Source: Acidimicrobiia bacterium
GTDB taxonomy: Bacteria > Actinomycetota > Acidimicrobiia > Acidimicrobiales > Bin134
Reading direction: 5' to 3'
NCBI GenBank assembly: GCA_022825005.1
Contig: JAJDYU010000035.1
Location: 1-49,158 of the forward strand
DNA: 49,158 nucleotides
The notes below the pieces were generated by a model. That model searched no databases and had not been told where the DNA came from. It saw only the letters and a program-made list of their open reading frames with translations. The position numbers and the translations under genes were made by a program. Shown one piece after another: positions 31,225 through 39,764 of this stretch (positions within the stretch are counted from its first letter, which is position 1; every line of letters starts with the position of its first letter).

Positions 31225-32627
31225 GCGTCAAATACATCAGCACTAGGGGACGAGCTCCCGCATTGGACTTCGGCGACGTCTTGTTGGCCGGACTGGCCGC
31301 CGATGGGGGTCTGTACATGCCCGACCGGTGGCCCGAGCTGTCGCCTGAAGCGCTGAGCGGAAGCCCCGGCCGGGGGGACTATGCCGATCTGGCCGCCGAG
31401 GTCATGTGGCCGTTCGTGGACGGGGCCTATCCCCGCAACCGATTCGACGAGCTGGTGCGGAACGCCTACGCCGGGTTCGACCATCCCGAAGTGGTGCCGA
31501 TGGTGGAGTTGGGCGACGGACTGTGGCTCATGGAGCTGTTCCACGGCCCGACGCTGGCCTTCAAGGACATCGCCCTTCAGCTCGTTGGGCGCCTTTTCGA
31601 CGAGGAACTGGCCCGACGGGGCGAGCGGGTGACCATCGTGGGGGCCACCTCAGGCGATACCGGATCGGCGGCCATCGAGGCGGTGCGAGACCGGGAGAAC
31701 ATCGAGATCGTGTTCTTGCACCCCCATGGTCGGATCTCGGAAGTGCAGCGGCGGCAAATGACCACCGTGGACAGCGCCAACGTCCACTGCGTGGCTATTG
31801 AGGGGACGTTCGACGACTGCCAAGACCTGGTGAAGGCAATGTTCTCCGATGCCGCCTTTCGAGCCGAGCACCGGCTGTCGGCGGCCAACTCCATCAACTG
31901 GGCCCGGGTCATGGCCCAGACCGTGTACTACGTGGCTGCCGTTACCAGGTACGGCTTGGAGCAGGTGTCGTTCTCGGTGCCCACCGGCAACTTCGGAAAC
32001 GTGCTGGCCGGACATGTCGCCCGTCAAATGGGCCTGCCTGTGGACCGGTTTGTGGTGGCCAGCAACCGCAACGACATCCTGACCCAGTTCTTCACCACCG
32101 GGTCGATGGCCATCTCCGAAGTACACCCGACGATGTCGCCGAGCATGGACATCCAGGTGTCGTCCAACCTCGAGCGGCTGCTATTCGAGCTCCAAGACCG
32201 TGACGGAATCCGCACTGCAGAGATGCTGGAAGACTTCCGGGCCACCGGAGAAATGCGCATCGACGCCCGCATCTCCTCTGAGTTGAACCGGAGCTGGTCG
32301 GGAGTCCGAGTGGACGAAGACGAGACCACCTCCACGATCGCCGAGCTCTACCGGTCCACCGGCATGATCATCGACCCCCATACCGCGGTGGGGCTGGCCG
32401 CGGCCCAACGCTCCAAGCACGACTCAGACGGGGCCACGGTTGTGCTGGCCACCGCTCACCCGGCCAAATTCGGCGACGCGGTGGAGGCAGCCATCGGAAG
32501 CCAGCCGCCACTGCCGCAGGCCCTGGCCGAGCTGGCCGATCGGCCCGAGCGATGCCAGCGCCTGCCCAACGACTTGGCCACGGTAAAGGCCCACGTTGCC
32601 CGATGCTCGGGTCAGGGCTCCGGATAG
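31221..32627 (+). CDS. thrC: Threonine synthase
   Basis: A 468-residue PLP enzyme converting O-phosphohomoserine to threonine, of the long type found in E. coli and fungi. It opens with VKYISTRGRAPALDFGDVLL and DGGLYMPDRWP. The PLP lysine is in FHGPTLAFKDIALQ, followed by VGATSGDTGSAAIEAVR, PHGRISEVQRRQMTT, ANSINWARVMAQTVYY and VPTGNFGNVLAG. GTG 31221 is the start; the GTGA overlap with the upstream mini-ORF gives coupling. Codons at the start (AAA, ACT, AGG, CGA, GCT) are unusually poor in G/C third positions for this genome compared with the upstream copy. Confidence 0.95.
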   Translation: MSVKYISTRGRAPALDFGDVLLAGLAADGGLYMPDRWPELSPEALSGSPGRGDYADLAAEVMWPFVDGAYPRNRFDELVRNAYAGFDHPEVVPMVELGDGLWLMELFHGPTLAFKDIALQLVGRLFDEELARRGERVTIVGATSGDTGSAAIEAVRDRENIEIVFLHPHGRISEVQRRQMTTVDSANVHCVAIEGTFDDCQDLVKAMFSDAAFRAEHRLSAANSINWARVMAQTVYYVAAVTRYGLEQVSFSVPTGNFGNVLAGHVARQMGLPVDRFVVASNRNDILTQFFTTGSMAISEVHPTMSPSMDIQVSSNLERLLFELQDRDGIRTAEMLEDFRATGEMRIDARISSELNRSWSGVRVDEDETTSTIAELYRSTGMIIDPHTAVGLAAAQRSKHDSDGATVVLATAHPAKFGDAVEAAIGSQPPLPQALAELADRPERCQRLPNDLATVKAHVARCSGQGSG

Positions 32628-32663
32628 CGGACAGACCAAGGTGATCTGGCAGAATCGGGCATC

Positions 32664-32732
32664 GTGAAGTACGTGGTGTGTTTAGCCGGCCTGCGGCGCT
32701 GTCGGTCGGAACAAGAGAGTCGTTTTTCGTGA
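32664..32732 (+). other. Mini-ORF copying the ApgM start
   Basis: A 22-codon frame beginning VKYVVC, the same as the next gene, ends in GTGA over that gene's start. The 17-base word GTGAAGTACGTGGTGTG occurs at 32664 and 32729. CAGAAT at 32650-32655 lies eight bases before this first GTG and could make it a leaderless start. Confidence 0.55.
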
Positions 32733-33868
32733 AGTACGTGGTGTGCATACCCGATGGTTGCTCTGATTTGCCAGTGCCCGAGCTCGACGGGGCCACGCCA
32801 TTGGAGGCGGCACGCACCCCAGTGCTCGACGCCCTGGCCGCCCGGGGTCAGGTGGGGCTGGCCGAGGTCATCCCCCCGGGTATGCCGCCGGGCAGCGACG
32901 TGGGAAACATGTCCATATTCGGGTATGACCCCGCTCGCTATCACACGGGACGCTCGCCAATTGAGGCCGCCGCGCTGGGGCTCACTCTCTCCTCTGATCA
33001 GGTGGCCTACCGCTGCAATCTGGTCACGGTCACCGACGACGGCATCATGGCCGACTTCTCCGGCGGCCACCCCGACTCTGACCGGGCCGCCGAGGTCATC
33101 GCGGCGCTGGACGCGGAGCTGGGGGGCGAGGTCAGCTTCCACGCTGGCGTTCAGTACCGCCACACGATGATCGCCCCGGCCGAGTGGGCCGACGCCGAGT
33201 GCACGCCGCCCCATGAGCTCTCCGACCAGCCGGTGGTCGGCCCCCAGGGTCCGGCTGGTCCCAAGCTGGCCGCTTTGGAGGAGGCCTCCCGGTCGGTGGT
33301 GCCCCGATTCGGATTGAAGGCAAACCGGATTTGGTTATGGGGACAGGGCTTCCAGCCAAAGATGCCCTCTTTCCGCGAGATGCACGGGGTGGAGGCCGGG
33401 ATGGTCAGCGCGGTCGACTTGGTGCGGGGGATCGGGGCGCTCACCGGTATGACGGTGGCCAATGTGCCCGGGGCCACAGCCTGGTACGACACCAACTACG
33501 AGGGCAAGCGGGATGCGGCTCTGGCCGGATTGGCCGACGGCGCCGACCTGTTCGTGATTCACGTGGAAGCCAGCGACGAGGCCGGCCACGAGGGCAACGT
33601 GGTGGAGAAGGTCAGGTGCCTGGAGAACTGGGATCAGAGGATCCTGGCCGGGTTGGTAGACGGTCTCGACCAGATGGGTCCATGGCGGCTCCTGCTGCTG
33701 CCCGACCACGCCACCCCGCTGACGACGCGGACCCACATCGACGACCCGGTTCCCTACCTCTTGGTGGACTCGGAGCAAGACGGCCCCGGCGGCGTCTACA
33801 CCGAGCAGGGAGCGGCCTCTGCCGAGGTGGTCCCCGGCCACCATCTCATGGCGGAACTTCTGCGCTAA
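32729..33868 (+). CDS. ApgM-like alkaline-phosphatase-superfamily enzyme, candidate homoserine kinase
   Basis: A 379-residue protein of the archaeal-type cofactor-independent phosphoglycerate mutase family. Metal and nucleophile motifs are CIPDGCSDLP, PPGSDVGNMSIFGYDP (nucleophile Ser), HTGRSPIEAAALG, FVIHVEASDEAGHEGN and LLLPDHATP. A subgroup of this family (TIGR02535) has been proposed to act as homoserine kinase where thrB is missing. Here it follows hom and thrC, just where many actinobacteria have thrB. Phosphoglycerate mutase remains the alternative. The open frame reaches 32678, but GTG 32729 matches the conserved VKYVVCIPDG start and carries the GTGA overlap. Confidence 0.87.
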   Translation: MKYVVCIPDGCSDLPVPELDGATPLEAARTPVLDALAARGQVGLAEVIPPGMPPGSDVGNMSIFGYDPARYHTGRSPIEAAALGLTLSSDQVAYRCNLVTVTDDGIMADFSGGHPDSDRAAEVIAALDAELGGEVSFHAGVQYRHTMIAPAEWADAECTPPHELSDQPVVGPQGPAGPKLAALEEASRSVVPRFGLKANRIWLWGQGFQPKMPSFREMHGVEAGMVSAVDLVRGIGALTGMTVANVPGATAWYDTNYEGKRDAALAGLADGADLFVIHVEASDEAGHEGNVVEKVRCLENWDQRILAGLVDGLDQMGPWRLLLLPDHATPLTTRTHIDDPVPYLLVDSEQDGPGGVYTEQGAASAEVVPGHHLMAELLR

Positions 33869-33889
33869 CCGCCAATAAGGCCCGTAATG

Positions 33890-33918
33890 TTGCCAGTAGG
33901 GGCTGATTGCGGTAATCT
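33890..33918 (+). promoter_or_regulatory. Promoter of rho
   Basis: TTGCCA (33890-33895) and TAATCT (33913-33918) have an exact 17-base spacer. The predicted start near 33925 leaves a leader of about 220 bases before the rho GTG. This is the best canonical promoter in the window. Confidence 0.65.
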
Positions 33919-33928
33919 TCCCGACGTT

Positions 33929-33954
33929 GGGACTGCGGTTTCGCTAGTAGTCCT
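33929..33954 (+). promoter_or_regulatory. Hairpin at the 5' end of the rho leader
   Basis: GGGACT (33929-33934) pairs with AGTCCT (33949-33954), with an inner GCG-GTTT-CGC stem-loop. It begins within a few bases of the predicted transcription start and may stabilise or regulate the message. A second hairpin, AACAC-GAA-GTGTT, lies at 34067-34079. Confidence 0.45.
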
Positions 33955-34092
33955 ACGGGAAGCCTTCTGACCACTCGGTCGATTTCGACATTCCTCTTTG
34001 TCAGCGTCCCGGTGGTTAATGGCTGCTTAATTCATGTTGTCTGCACTCGCGGACGGCGTGCCGAACAACACGAAGTGTTCCCACAAAGCTGT

Positions 34093-34137
34093 GGCACTTC
34101 AAGGGAGAAACTAGTGCCCTCCAGTTGTGGCAAATAA
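34093..34137 (+). promoter_or_regulatory. rho translational control element: hairpin, duplicated ribosome-binding site and 7-codon uORF
   Basis: GGCACT (34093-34098) pairs perfectly with AGTGCC (34113-34118). The loop exposes AAGGGAGAAA, and the GTG at 34114, start of a 7-codon ORF VPSSCGK ending at 34137, is in the stem. TGTGGCA plus AAGGGAGAAA is repeated 36 bases downstream, where the second copy is the ribosome-binding site of rho. CTCC at 34119-34122 could mask GGAG of this second site. An ATG-TGA start-stop at 34146 overlaps the rho GTG. Confidence 0.5.
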
Positions 34138-34147
34138 AGGGAGAAAT

Positions 34148-35932
34148 GTGAGCGTAGAGACCACTGAGCTGTCTCGGTCGAAACTTCAGCGCAAAGACCG
34201 GGCACAGCTTCAGATAATTGCCAAGGCAATGGGTGGCCGTCCAGAACCCAAGGCCCGCAAAGCAGACATCGTGGACATGATCCTCGAACTGGCCGGCATC
34301 GGTGCCGACGGCGACGGCCAGACCGCAACCGATCCAGCCGGAAACGGGGCCGCACCCGCCAAGGCGGAGTCCACCGAGGAGTCCAAGGAACAGCAGAGCG
34401 AAGAGGCCACTGGCGAGGCCGAGCCAGCCGACGCCCAGCAGGACGACGACCTGGAGGCCGAAGCCGAGCAGGACGACGCTCCCGAGGCGCGCCAAGACGC
34501 GCCCGCCGACGAAGCCGCCGAAGATGAGAAGGCCGAAAGCAGCCGCACCGACCAAGAACCCGAGGATCGCGGAGGCGAAGATCGCCCCCGGCAGAACCGG
34601 GACCGCCAGGATCGCTCCCGCCAGGCCAGTGATCGTCGAGACGGGGATCGTCGAGACGGGGATCGTCGGGATGGAGATCGCCAGGACCGCTCCCGCCAGC
34701 AAGACGACCAGCCCGAGATCGGCAACCGTCGCCGTCGGCGCCGGGGCCGCAATGACCGAGACCGCCCCGAGGAGCCCTGGGAGGGCGATCCCATCGCCAT
34801 CTCCGGACACCTCGACCTGAGAGACGACGGCTACGGCTTCTTGCGGATCAAGGGATTTCAGCCGAGCAAGGAAGACGCCTACGTATCGGTCAAGCAGGTC
34901 CGCCAGTTCGGTCTGCGAAAGGGCGACTTCCTCACCGGAGGCTGCCGTCCCGCCACCAGAAACGAGAAGAACCCGGCCCTCTTGCACATCGACAGCGTCA
35001 ACGGGCAGCCGCCCGAGTCGGTCAAGCAGCGACCCAAGTTCGAGGATCTGACCCCGCTGTTCCCCGATGAGCAGCTCCGGCTGGAGCGCGACGACGATCC
35101 CGCCAACATGACCTGCCGCATCATCGACCTCCTGTCGCCCATTGGCAAGGGCCAGCGCGGCCTGATCGTGTCACCCCCCAAGGCGGGCAAGACCACGATC
35201 ATGAAGGAGATCGCCCGGTCCATCGAGCTGAACAACCCCGAGGTGCATCTCTTGGTGCTGCTGGTGGACGAGCGCCCTGAAGAGGTCACCGACATGCGGC
35301 GCTGGCTGCTGCGCGGTGAGGTGGCTGCATCCACCTTCGACCGTCCGGCCGAAGAGCACACCCACGTGGCGGAGATGACCATCGAGCGGGCCAAGCGCAT
35401 GGTGGAGCGGGGAGAGGACGTCGTAATCGTCCTCGACGGCATAACCCGCCTGTCGAGGGCCTACAACCTGGCCGCCCCGGCAACCGGGCGCATCATGTCC
35501 GGCGGAATCGACACCGGCGCTCTGTATCCCCCCAAGAAGTTCTTCGGGGCGGCCCGCAACGTGGAGGAGGGTGGCTCCCTCACCATTCTGGCCACCGCGT
35601 TGGTGGAGACCGGTTCTCGGATGGACGAAGTCATCTTCGAGGAGTTCAAGGGCACCGGCAATATGGAGCTGCGCCTAGACCGGCACATCGCCGAGCGGCG
35701 CATCTATCCGGCCATCAACGTGGACGCCTCCTCCACCCGCCACGAGGAGTTGCTCTTCGAGCGCCGCCAGCTCCAGCAGGTGTGGAAGCTGCGCCGGGTG
35801 CTCAACGGCCTCTCCAGCGACGGCAACGGTGGCGGCGCGGCCGGTTTGGAGCTGTTGATGGATCGCCTGCGGACATTCCCCAACAACGCCGCATTTCTGG
35901 AGGAAGTAGCGAAGGGCCCCGCCGGGGTGTGA
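34148..35932 (+). CDS. rho: Transcription termination factor Rho
   Basis: A 594-residue hexameric RNA helicase. An N-terminal SAP-like part ([20 protein letters not shown]) is followed by an acidic then Arg/Asp-rich low-complexity region of about 150 residues, common in actinobacterial Rho. The cold-shock RNA-binding domain has [18 protein letters not shown]. The ATPase has [16 protein letters not shown] (Walker A near residue 350), [31 protein letters not shown] (Walker B) and [21 protein letters not shown] 15-base unit repeats about three times at 34631-34675 and encodes DRRDG repeats. GTG 34148 is chosen from AAGGGAG; an in-frame GTG at 34127 lacks a ribosome-binding site. Confidence 0.96.
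   Translation: MSVETTELSRSKLQRKDRAQLQIIAKAMGGRPEPKARKADIVDMILELAGIGADGDGQTATDPAGNGAAPAKAESTEESKEQQSEEATGEAEPADAQQDDDLEAEAEQDDAPEARQDAPADEAAEDEKAESSRTDQEPEDRGGEDRPRQNRDRQDRSRQASDRRDGDRRDGDRRDGDRQDRSRQQDDQPEIGNRRRRRRGRNDRDRPEEPWEGDPIAISGHLDLRDDGYGFLRIKGFQPSKEDAYVSVKQVRQFGLRKGDFLTGGCRPATRNEKNPALLHIDSVNGQPPESVKQRPKFEDLTPLFPDEQLRLERDDDPANMTCRIIDLLSPIGKGQRGLIVSPPKAGKTTIMKEIARSIELNNPEVHLLVLLVDERPEEVTDMRRWLLRGEVAASTFDRPAEEHTHVAEMTIERAKRMVERGEDVVIVLDGITRLSRAYNLAAPATGRIMSGGIDTGALYPPKKFFGAARNVEEGGSLTILATALVETGSRMDEVIFEEFKGTGNMELRLDRHIAERRIYPAINVDASSTRHEELLFERRQLQQVWKLRRVLNGLSSDGNGGGAAGLELLMDRLRTFPNNAAFLEEVAKGPAGV
34631..34675 (+). repeat. 15-base tandem repeat inside rho
   Basis: Two identical copies of GATCGTCGAGACGGG and a third diverged copy encode DRRDG-type repeats in the low-complexity RNA-binding region of Rho. 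Repeat number may vary between strains. Confidence 0.8.
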
Positions 35933-35945
35933 GGCTAGGAGCAAC

Positions 35946-36212
35946 ATGAAGCCCGAAATCCATCCCGATTACCGCCTGGTGGTGTTCCAAGACACCTCCG
36001 CGGGAACGTCCTTTCTCACTCGGTCCACTATTGAGACCACCGAGTCGGTGGTGTGGGAGGACGGCAACGAGTATCCCCTCGCCAAGGTGGGGATCTCCAG
36101 CGCCAGCCACCCGTTCTTCACCGGCCAGATGACCATTGTGGACACCGCCGGCCGGGTCGAGCGCTTCGAGCGCCGCTACGGCCATCGCAAGCGGTCGTCC
36201 AAGGAGAGCTGA
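35946..36212 (+). CDS. rpmE: Ribosomal protein L31 type B (zinc-free)
   Basis: An 88-residue L31 starting [20 protein letters not shown], with the type B insertion [20 protein letters not shown] and [20 protein letters not shown]. All four zinc-binding Cys of the C+ form are absent, so it is a C-minus paralogue. Many bacteria keep both and use this form under zinc limitation; here the C-minus gene sits in the housekeeping rho-prfA position, so it may be the main L31. AGGAG precedes ATG 35946. Confidence 0.93.
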   Translation: MKPEIHPDYRLVVFQDTSAGTSFLTRSTIETTESVVWEDGNEYPLAKVGISSASHPFFTGQMTIVDTAGRVERFERRYGHRKRSSKES

Positions 36213-36272
36213 CCCGGCGCTAACCCGCTTTCTGTTCCCGTCGACAACTCGGTCCCCGGGTAGTTTGGAAGC

Positions 36273-37340
36273 ATGGAGGAGAACGCCGCCTACGAGGAGA
36301 TAGAGGCGGAGTTCGTCGCGCTCGAAGAGCGGCTAGCCGACCCGGATCTGCTGGCTGATCGGGACGCATATGCCTCCACAGCTCGGCGCTACAAGGAACT
36401 GGAGGCCAAAGCTCTTCGAATCCGTGAACTGCGGGGCCATCGCGAGGACATAGAGACGGCCACCGAGATGCTGGCCGACGCCGACGCGGCCGACCAGAGC
36501 CTGCTGGAAGCCGAGATTGATGCTGCCTCCGCGGCGGTGGAGGGGTTGGAGGCCGAACTGGTCGAGCTGATGGCGCCCCGAGATCCAAACGATGGCAAGA
36601 ACGTGATCGTGGAGATCAAAGGCGCCGAGGGAGGCGAGGAGGCCAACCTGTTTGCCCGCGACCTTTTCGACATGTACTCGGCGTACGCCGGCCAGCAGCG
36701 TTGGAAGCTGGAGATGATGAACGCTCAGGGCTCCGACATGGGGGGTTACACCGACGTGGTGTTCATGCTGCGGGGCGATGACGTGTGGCGCAAGATGAAG
36801 TATGAAGGCGGTCCCCACCGGGTTCAGCGGGTGCCGGTCACCGAGTCGCAGGGCCGGGTGCACACATCGTCGGCCACTGTGTCGGTGCTGCCCGAAGCCG
36901 AAGAGGTGGAGGTGCACATCGACGAGAAGGACCTACAGGTCGATGTCTACCGGTCGTCGGGTCCGGGCGGCCAGTCGGTGAACACCACCGACTCGGCGGT
37001 CCGCATCACCCACAAGCCCACCGGATTGGTGGTGTCGATGCAGGACGAGAAGAGCCAGCTCCAGAACCGCAACAAGGCGATGGCCGTTCTCAGGGCCCGG
37101 CTGCTGCAAGCCGAGCAGCAGCGACGCCAAGACGAGCTGTCCGAACAGCGCCGGGGGCAGGTAGGCGGCGGGGGCCGGTCGGAGAAGATCAGGACCTACA
37201 ACTTCAAGGAGAATCGGGTCTCCGACCACCGCATCGGACTGACCCTTTACAAGCTCGACCGGATCCTGGCCGGTGACTTGGACGAGGTGGTGGACGCCTT
37301 GGCCGAGGCGGAGCGCCATGACCACACCGTCGGATCGTGA
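36273..37340 (+). CDS. prfA: Peptide chain release factor 1
   Basis: A 355-residue class I release factor for UAA and UAG. The GGQ motif is in SSGPGGQSVNTTDSAVRITH, and the stop-codon recognition region reads HRVQRVPVTESQGRVHTSSA, with PVT as the RF1-type tripeptide; RF2 would have SPF. TAGTTT at 36261-36266 ends six bases before ATG 36273, with no Shine-Dalgarno sequence, so the gene probably also has a leaderless transcript of its own. GTGA overlap couples it to prmC, which methylates the GGQ glutamine. Confidence 0.95.
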   Translation: MEENAAYEEIEAEFVALEERLADPDLLADRDAYASTARRYKELEAKALRIRELRGHREDIETATEMLADADAADQSLLEAEIDAASAAVEGLEAELVELMAPRDPNDGKNVIVEIKGAEGGEEANLFARDLFDMYSAYAGQQRWKLEMMNAQGSDMGGYTDVVFMLRGDDVWRKMKYEGGPHRVQRVPVTESQGRVHTSSATVSVLPEAEEVEVHIDEKDLQVDVYRSSGPGGQSVNTTDSAVRITHKPTGLVVSMQDEKSQLQNRNKAMAVLRARLLQAEQQRRQDELSEQRRGQVGGGGRSEKIRTYNFKENRVSDHRIGLTLYKLDRILAGDLDEVVDALAEAERHDHTVGS

Positions 37341-38215
37341 GCTTGGCCGCCCAGAAGGTCACCTGGGGCGATGTGGCGAAGGACGCCGCTCGCCAATTGG
37401 GTGCCGCAGGGGTGGCCGACGCCGAGGCGCAGGCTCGCCGACTGGTGGAGCAGGCGTCGGGGTATGAGGGCGGGGAGTACTACGTCGGCTTGACCCGAGG
37501 GCCGGCCCGGCGGCAAATGGCCTATCTCGACTCAATGCTGGCCCGTCGTTTGGCCGGAGAGCCGCTCCAGTATGTGCTGGGACGCTGGGGCTTTCGGGGC
37601 CTGGACCTGATGGTGAGCCCCGCGGTGCTCATCCCCCGTCCCGAGACCGAGATATTGGCCGGGTTGGCGGTAGCCGAGTTGGCCCGCCGCGACCCGCCCG
37701 GTGGCCTGGTGGTGGACATGGGCACCGGCAGTGGGGCGGTGGGACTGGCGGTGGCCGCCGAGTGCGACGCCGCCCGGGTGGTGCTGACCGACGTTTCAGC
37801 CGAGGCTCTGGCCGTGGCCAGGGCAAACCTGGCCGGGTTGGGGCGGGCCGCGGTACGGGTGTCGGCCTGTCAAGGGTCATGGTATGAGGCCCTGCCCGAG
37901 TCGATGGAGGGGACGGTAGACGTGGTGGCCAGCAATCCTCCGTATGTTCGCGACGACGAGGCGCTGCCCTCCGATGTGGCTGACTGGGAACCGGTGATGG
38001 CCTTGCGGGGCGGCGCCGACGGTCTGGACGGTGCCCGCCGGATCCTGGCCGATGCCGGCCACTGGCTTAGCCCTGAGGGATCGGTGCTGCTGGAGCTGGC
38101 GCCCGATCAGATAGAGGCCGCCGCGTCCATTGCCCAAGCCGGCGGGCTGGCCGTGGAGGCGGTGCACCCTGACCTGGCTGGTCGCGACCGGGTGCTGCAC
38201 TGCCGGAGGTCTTAG
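37337..38215 (+). CDS. prmC: Release factor glutamine methyltransferase
   Basis: A 292-residue SAM-dependent enzyme that methylates the GGQ Gln of release factors. The N-terminal helical domain is followed by RWGFRGLDLMVSPAVLIPRP, the SAM-binding VVDMGTGSGAVGLAVA, and the catalytic VVASNPPYVRDDEAL (NPPY). EPVMALRGGADGLDGARRIL is also typical. The GTG start overlaps the prfA stop by four bases. Confidence 0.95.
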   Translation: MSLAAQKVTWGDVAKDAARQLGAAGVADAEAQARRLVEQASGYEGGEYYVGLTRGPARRQMAYLDSMLARRLAGEPLQYVLGRWGFRGLDLMVSPAVLIPRPETEILAGLAVAELARRDPPGGLVVDMGTGSGAVGLAVAAECDAARVVLTDVSAEALAVARANLAGLGRAAVRVSACQGSWYEALPESMEGTVDVVASNPPYVRDDEALPSDVADWEPVMALRGGADGLDGARRILADAGHWLSPEGSVLLELAPDQIEAAASIAQAGGLAVEAVHPDLAGRDRVLHCRRS

Positions 38216-38217
38216 GC

Positions 38218-38757
38218 ATGGCCCGGGGCGACGCGGCCAGCCTGGTGGAGATGGCCGCGGCTGAGCTGCGGGCCGGCCGAGCAGTGATCATCCCCACCGA
38301 CACTGTGTACGGGCTGGCCGCCCTTCCCGAAAATGTCGAACTGCTGTTCGAGCTCAAACAGCGCCCCGCCGACAAAGCAGTGGCCATCCTGGTGGCCCGC
38401 CCCGCCGAAGCCGAGGTGTTCTTCGATCCCCTGCCCGCCACTCGGCGGCTCATGGAGGAGTGCTGGCCGGGAGCGCTCACCATCGTCCAAGACGGCCGCG
38501 GCGTGCGCTGTCCCGACCATCCGCTGGTGCAGGCTCTGGCCACCGCGGTCGGTCCTATCGCCACCACCAGCGCAAACCTGAGCGGTCAGCCCACCCCCCA
38601 CACCGCAGAAGAGGCGGCCTCCTCCTTTCCCGACGTTCACCTGGTCATCGACGGCGGTCGCCTTCAGGCCCCCGCATCCACTGTTGTCGAGGTGAGCCAC
38701 GACGGGCTCACCATCCTCCGCCAGGGGGCCGTGAACGTGGAGGGGATTGCCGAATGA
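38218..38757 (+). CDS. tsaC: Threonylcarbamoyl-AMP synthase (Sua5/YrdC/TsaC family)
   Basis: A 179-residue enzyme for the first step of tRNA t6A modification, using threonine, bicarbonate and ATP. Motifs are GRAVIIPTDTVYGLAALPEN, LKQRPADKAVAILVA, CWPGALTIV, TTSANLSGQPTPHTAEEAA and the end GGRLQAPASTVVEV. It is the short YrdC type without the Sua5 C-terminal domain. The start lies two bases after the prmC stop; the stop overlaps the next gene by ATGA. Confidence 0.92.
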   Translation: MARGDAASLVEMAAAELRAGRAVIIPTDTVYGLAALPENVELLFELKQRPADKAVAILVARPAEAEVFFDPLPATRRLMEECWPGALTIVQDGRGVRCPDHPLVQALATAVGPIATTSANLSGQPTPHTAEEAASSFPDVHLVIDGGRLQAPASTVVEVSHDGLTILRQGAVNVEGIAE

Positions 38758-39764
38758 ACCGGCCCGAGAATCCCGCCTCCCGGGGCCGCAAGACCAATCT
38801 GGCCCTGCTCATCACGTTGACTTTGACCTTGATAACCGGAGGGGCTTCGTTTCTGCTGGGGAGTTCCTCCACGGCGTGGCTCGTGACCTTGCATGGCGTG
38901 CTCGGGTTCGTCGTTCTGGTACTGGCCCGCCCCAAGTCACCGGTCGTGCAACGCGGCCTCATTCGCCGTCGTCCCAATCGCTTTGCCTCCATCGCGTTGG
39001 CTGGCGTTGTCACCGGTGCGTTTGTCACCGGGGTGATCCACACCCTCAACGTCTGGGAACCGTTCGGGGTTTGGTCGCCCATTGGCCTGCACGTGATCTT
39101 TGCCCTCGCAGCGGTGCCGCTCGTGGCGTTGCACGTGGTTACCCGCCCCCAGCGAATCCGCCCAATAGACCTCTCTCGGCGCACTTGGCTTCAGGCCCTG
39201 GGAGTGGCGGGAATCGCGTTGGGATTTCGCACGGTGTTCGACCGATGGGTCGCGGCCGACCGGCGCTTCACCGGCTCACACGAGGTGGGGTCCGGAGAGC
39301 CCCGGCAGATGCCGGTGGTGCAGTGGTTCAACGACTCACCCCCGAGGATCAACCCCGACGAATGGGTGCTTCGCCTCCGGGGATCGGTTGAGCGAGACGT
39401 GGACTACGAGGAGCTTGCGGCCCACACCACTACCAGGGAGGCAACGCTGGACTGCACCAACGGGTGGTACAGCACGCAGGACTGGACTGGGGTAATGCTG
39501 TCCGAGCTGCTCGGCCCGGGCGCCACCGGCCGCAGCCTGGAAGTTCGCTCGGCCACCGGCTACACCCGCCGCTTTCCCCTTGGCGACGTGCACAAGATGA
39601 TGTTGGCCCATCAGCTGGGCGGGAAGCCGCTGTCGCGTGGCCACGGTGCCCCGGCTCGCCTGGTGGCCCCTGGGCGGCGGGGGCTCTGGTGGGTGAAGTG
39701 GGTGACCGAGATCAGAACCAGCGACCGACCCTGGTGGTTGCAGTCGCCCATCTCTTTTACCTAG
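38754..39764 (+). CDS. Membrane-anchored molybdopterin-dependent oxidoreductase (sulfite oxidase-like)
   Basis: A 336-residue protein with about four membrane spans in residues 14-135 (LALLITLTLTLITGGASFLL, WLVTLHGVLGFVVLVLA, IALAGVVTGAFVTGV, PIGLHVIFALAAVPLVALHV) joined to a sulfite-oxidase-type Moco domain. The Moco part has EWVLRLRGSVERDVDYEEL, the cofactor Cys in ATLDCTNGWYSTQDWTGVML and RLVAPGRRGLWWVKWVTEI. The substrate could be sulfite or an oxidised methionine or thiol; it is unknown. The membrane part resembles cytochrome-b561-like helices, with several His. It overlaps tsaC by ATGA, so the open frame reaching to 38460 is not used. No Moco synthesis genes are nearby. Confidence 0.85.
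   Translation: MNRPENPASRGRKTNLALLITLTLTLITGGASFLLGSSSTAWLVTLHGVLGFVVLVLARPKSPVVQRGLIRRRPNRFASIALAGVVTGAFVTGVIHTLNVWEPFGVWSPIGLHVIFALAAVPLVALHVVTRPQRIRPIDLSRRTWLQALGVAGIALGFRTVFDRWVAADRRFTGSHEVGSGEPRQMPVVQWFNDSPPRINPDEWVLRLRGSVERDVDYEELAAHTTTREATLDCTNGWYSTQDWTGVMLSELLGPGATGRSLEVRSATGYTRRFPLGDVHKMMLAHQLGGKPLSRGHGAPARLVAPGRRGLWWVKWVTEIRTSDRPWWLQSPISFT

Noticed and set aside
32678..32728. Upstream in-frame start of the ApgM-like gene at GTG 32678
   Set aside because: The added residues match nothing in the family, and the conserved VKYVVCIPDG start is at 32729.
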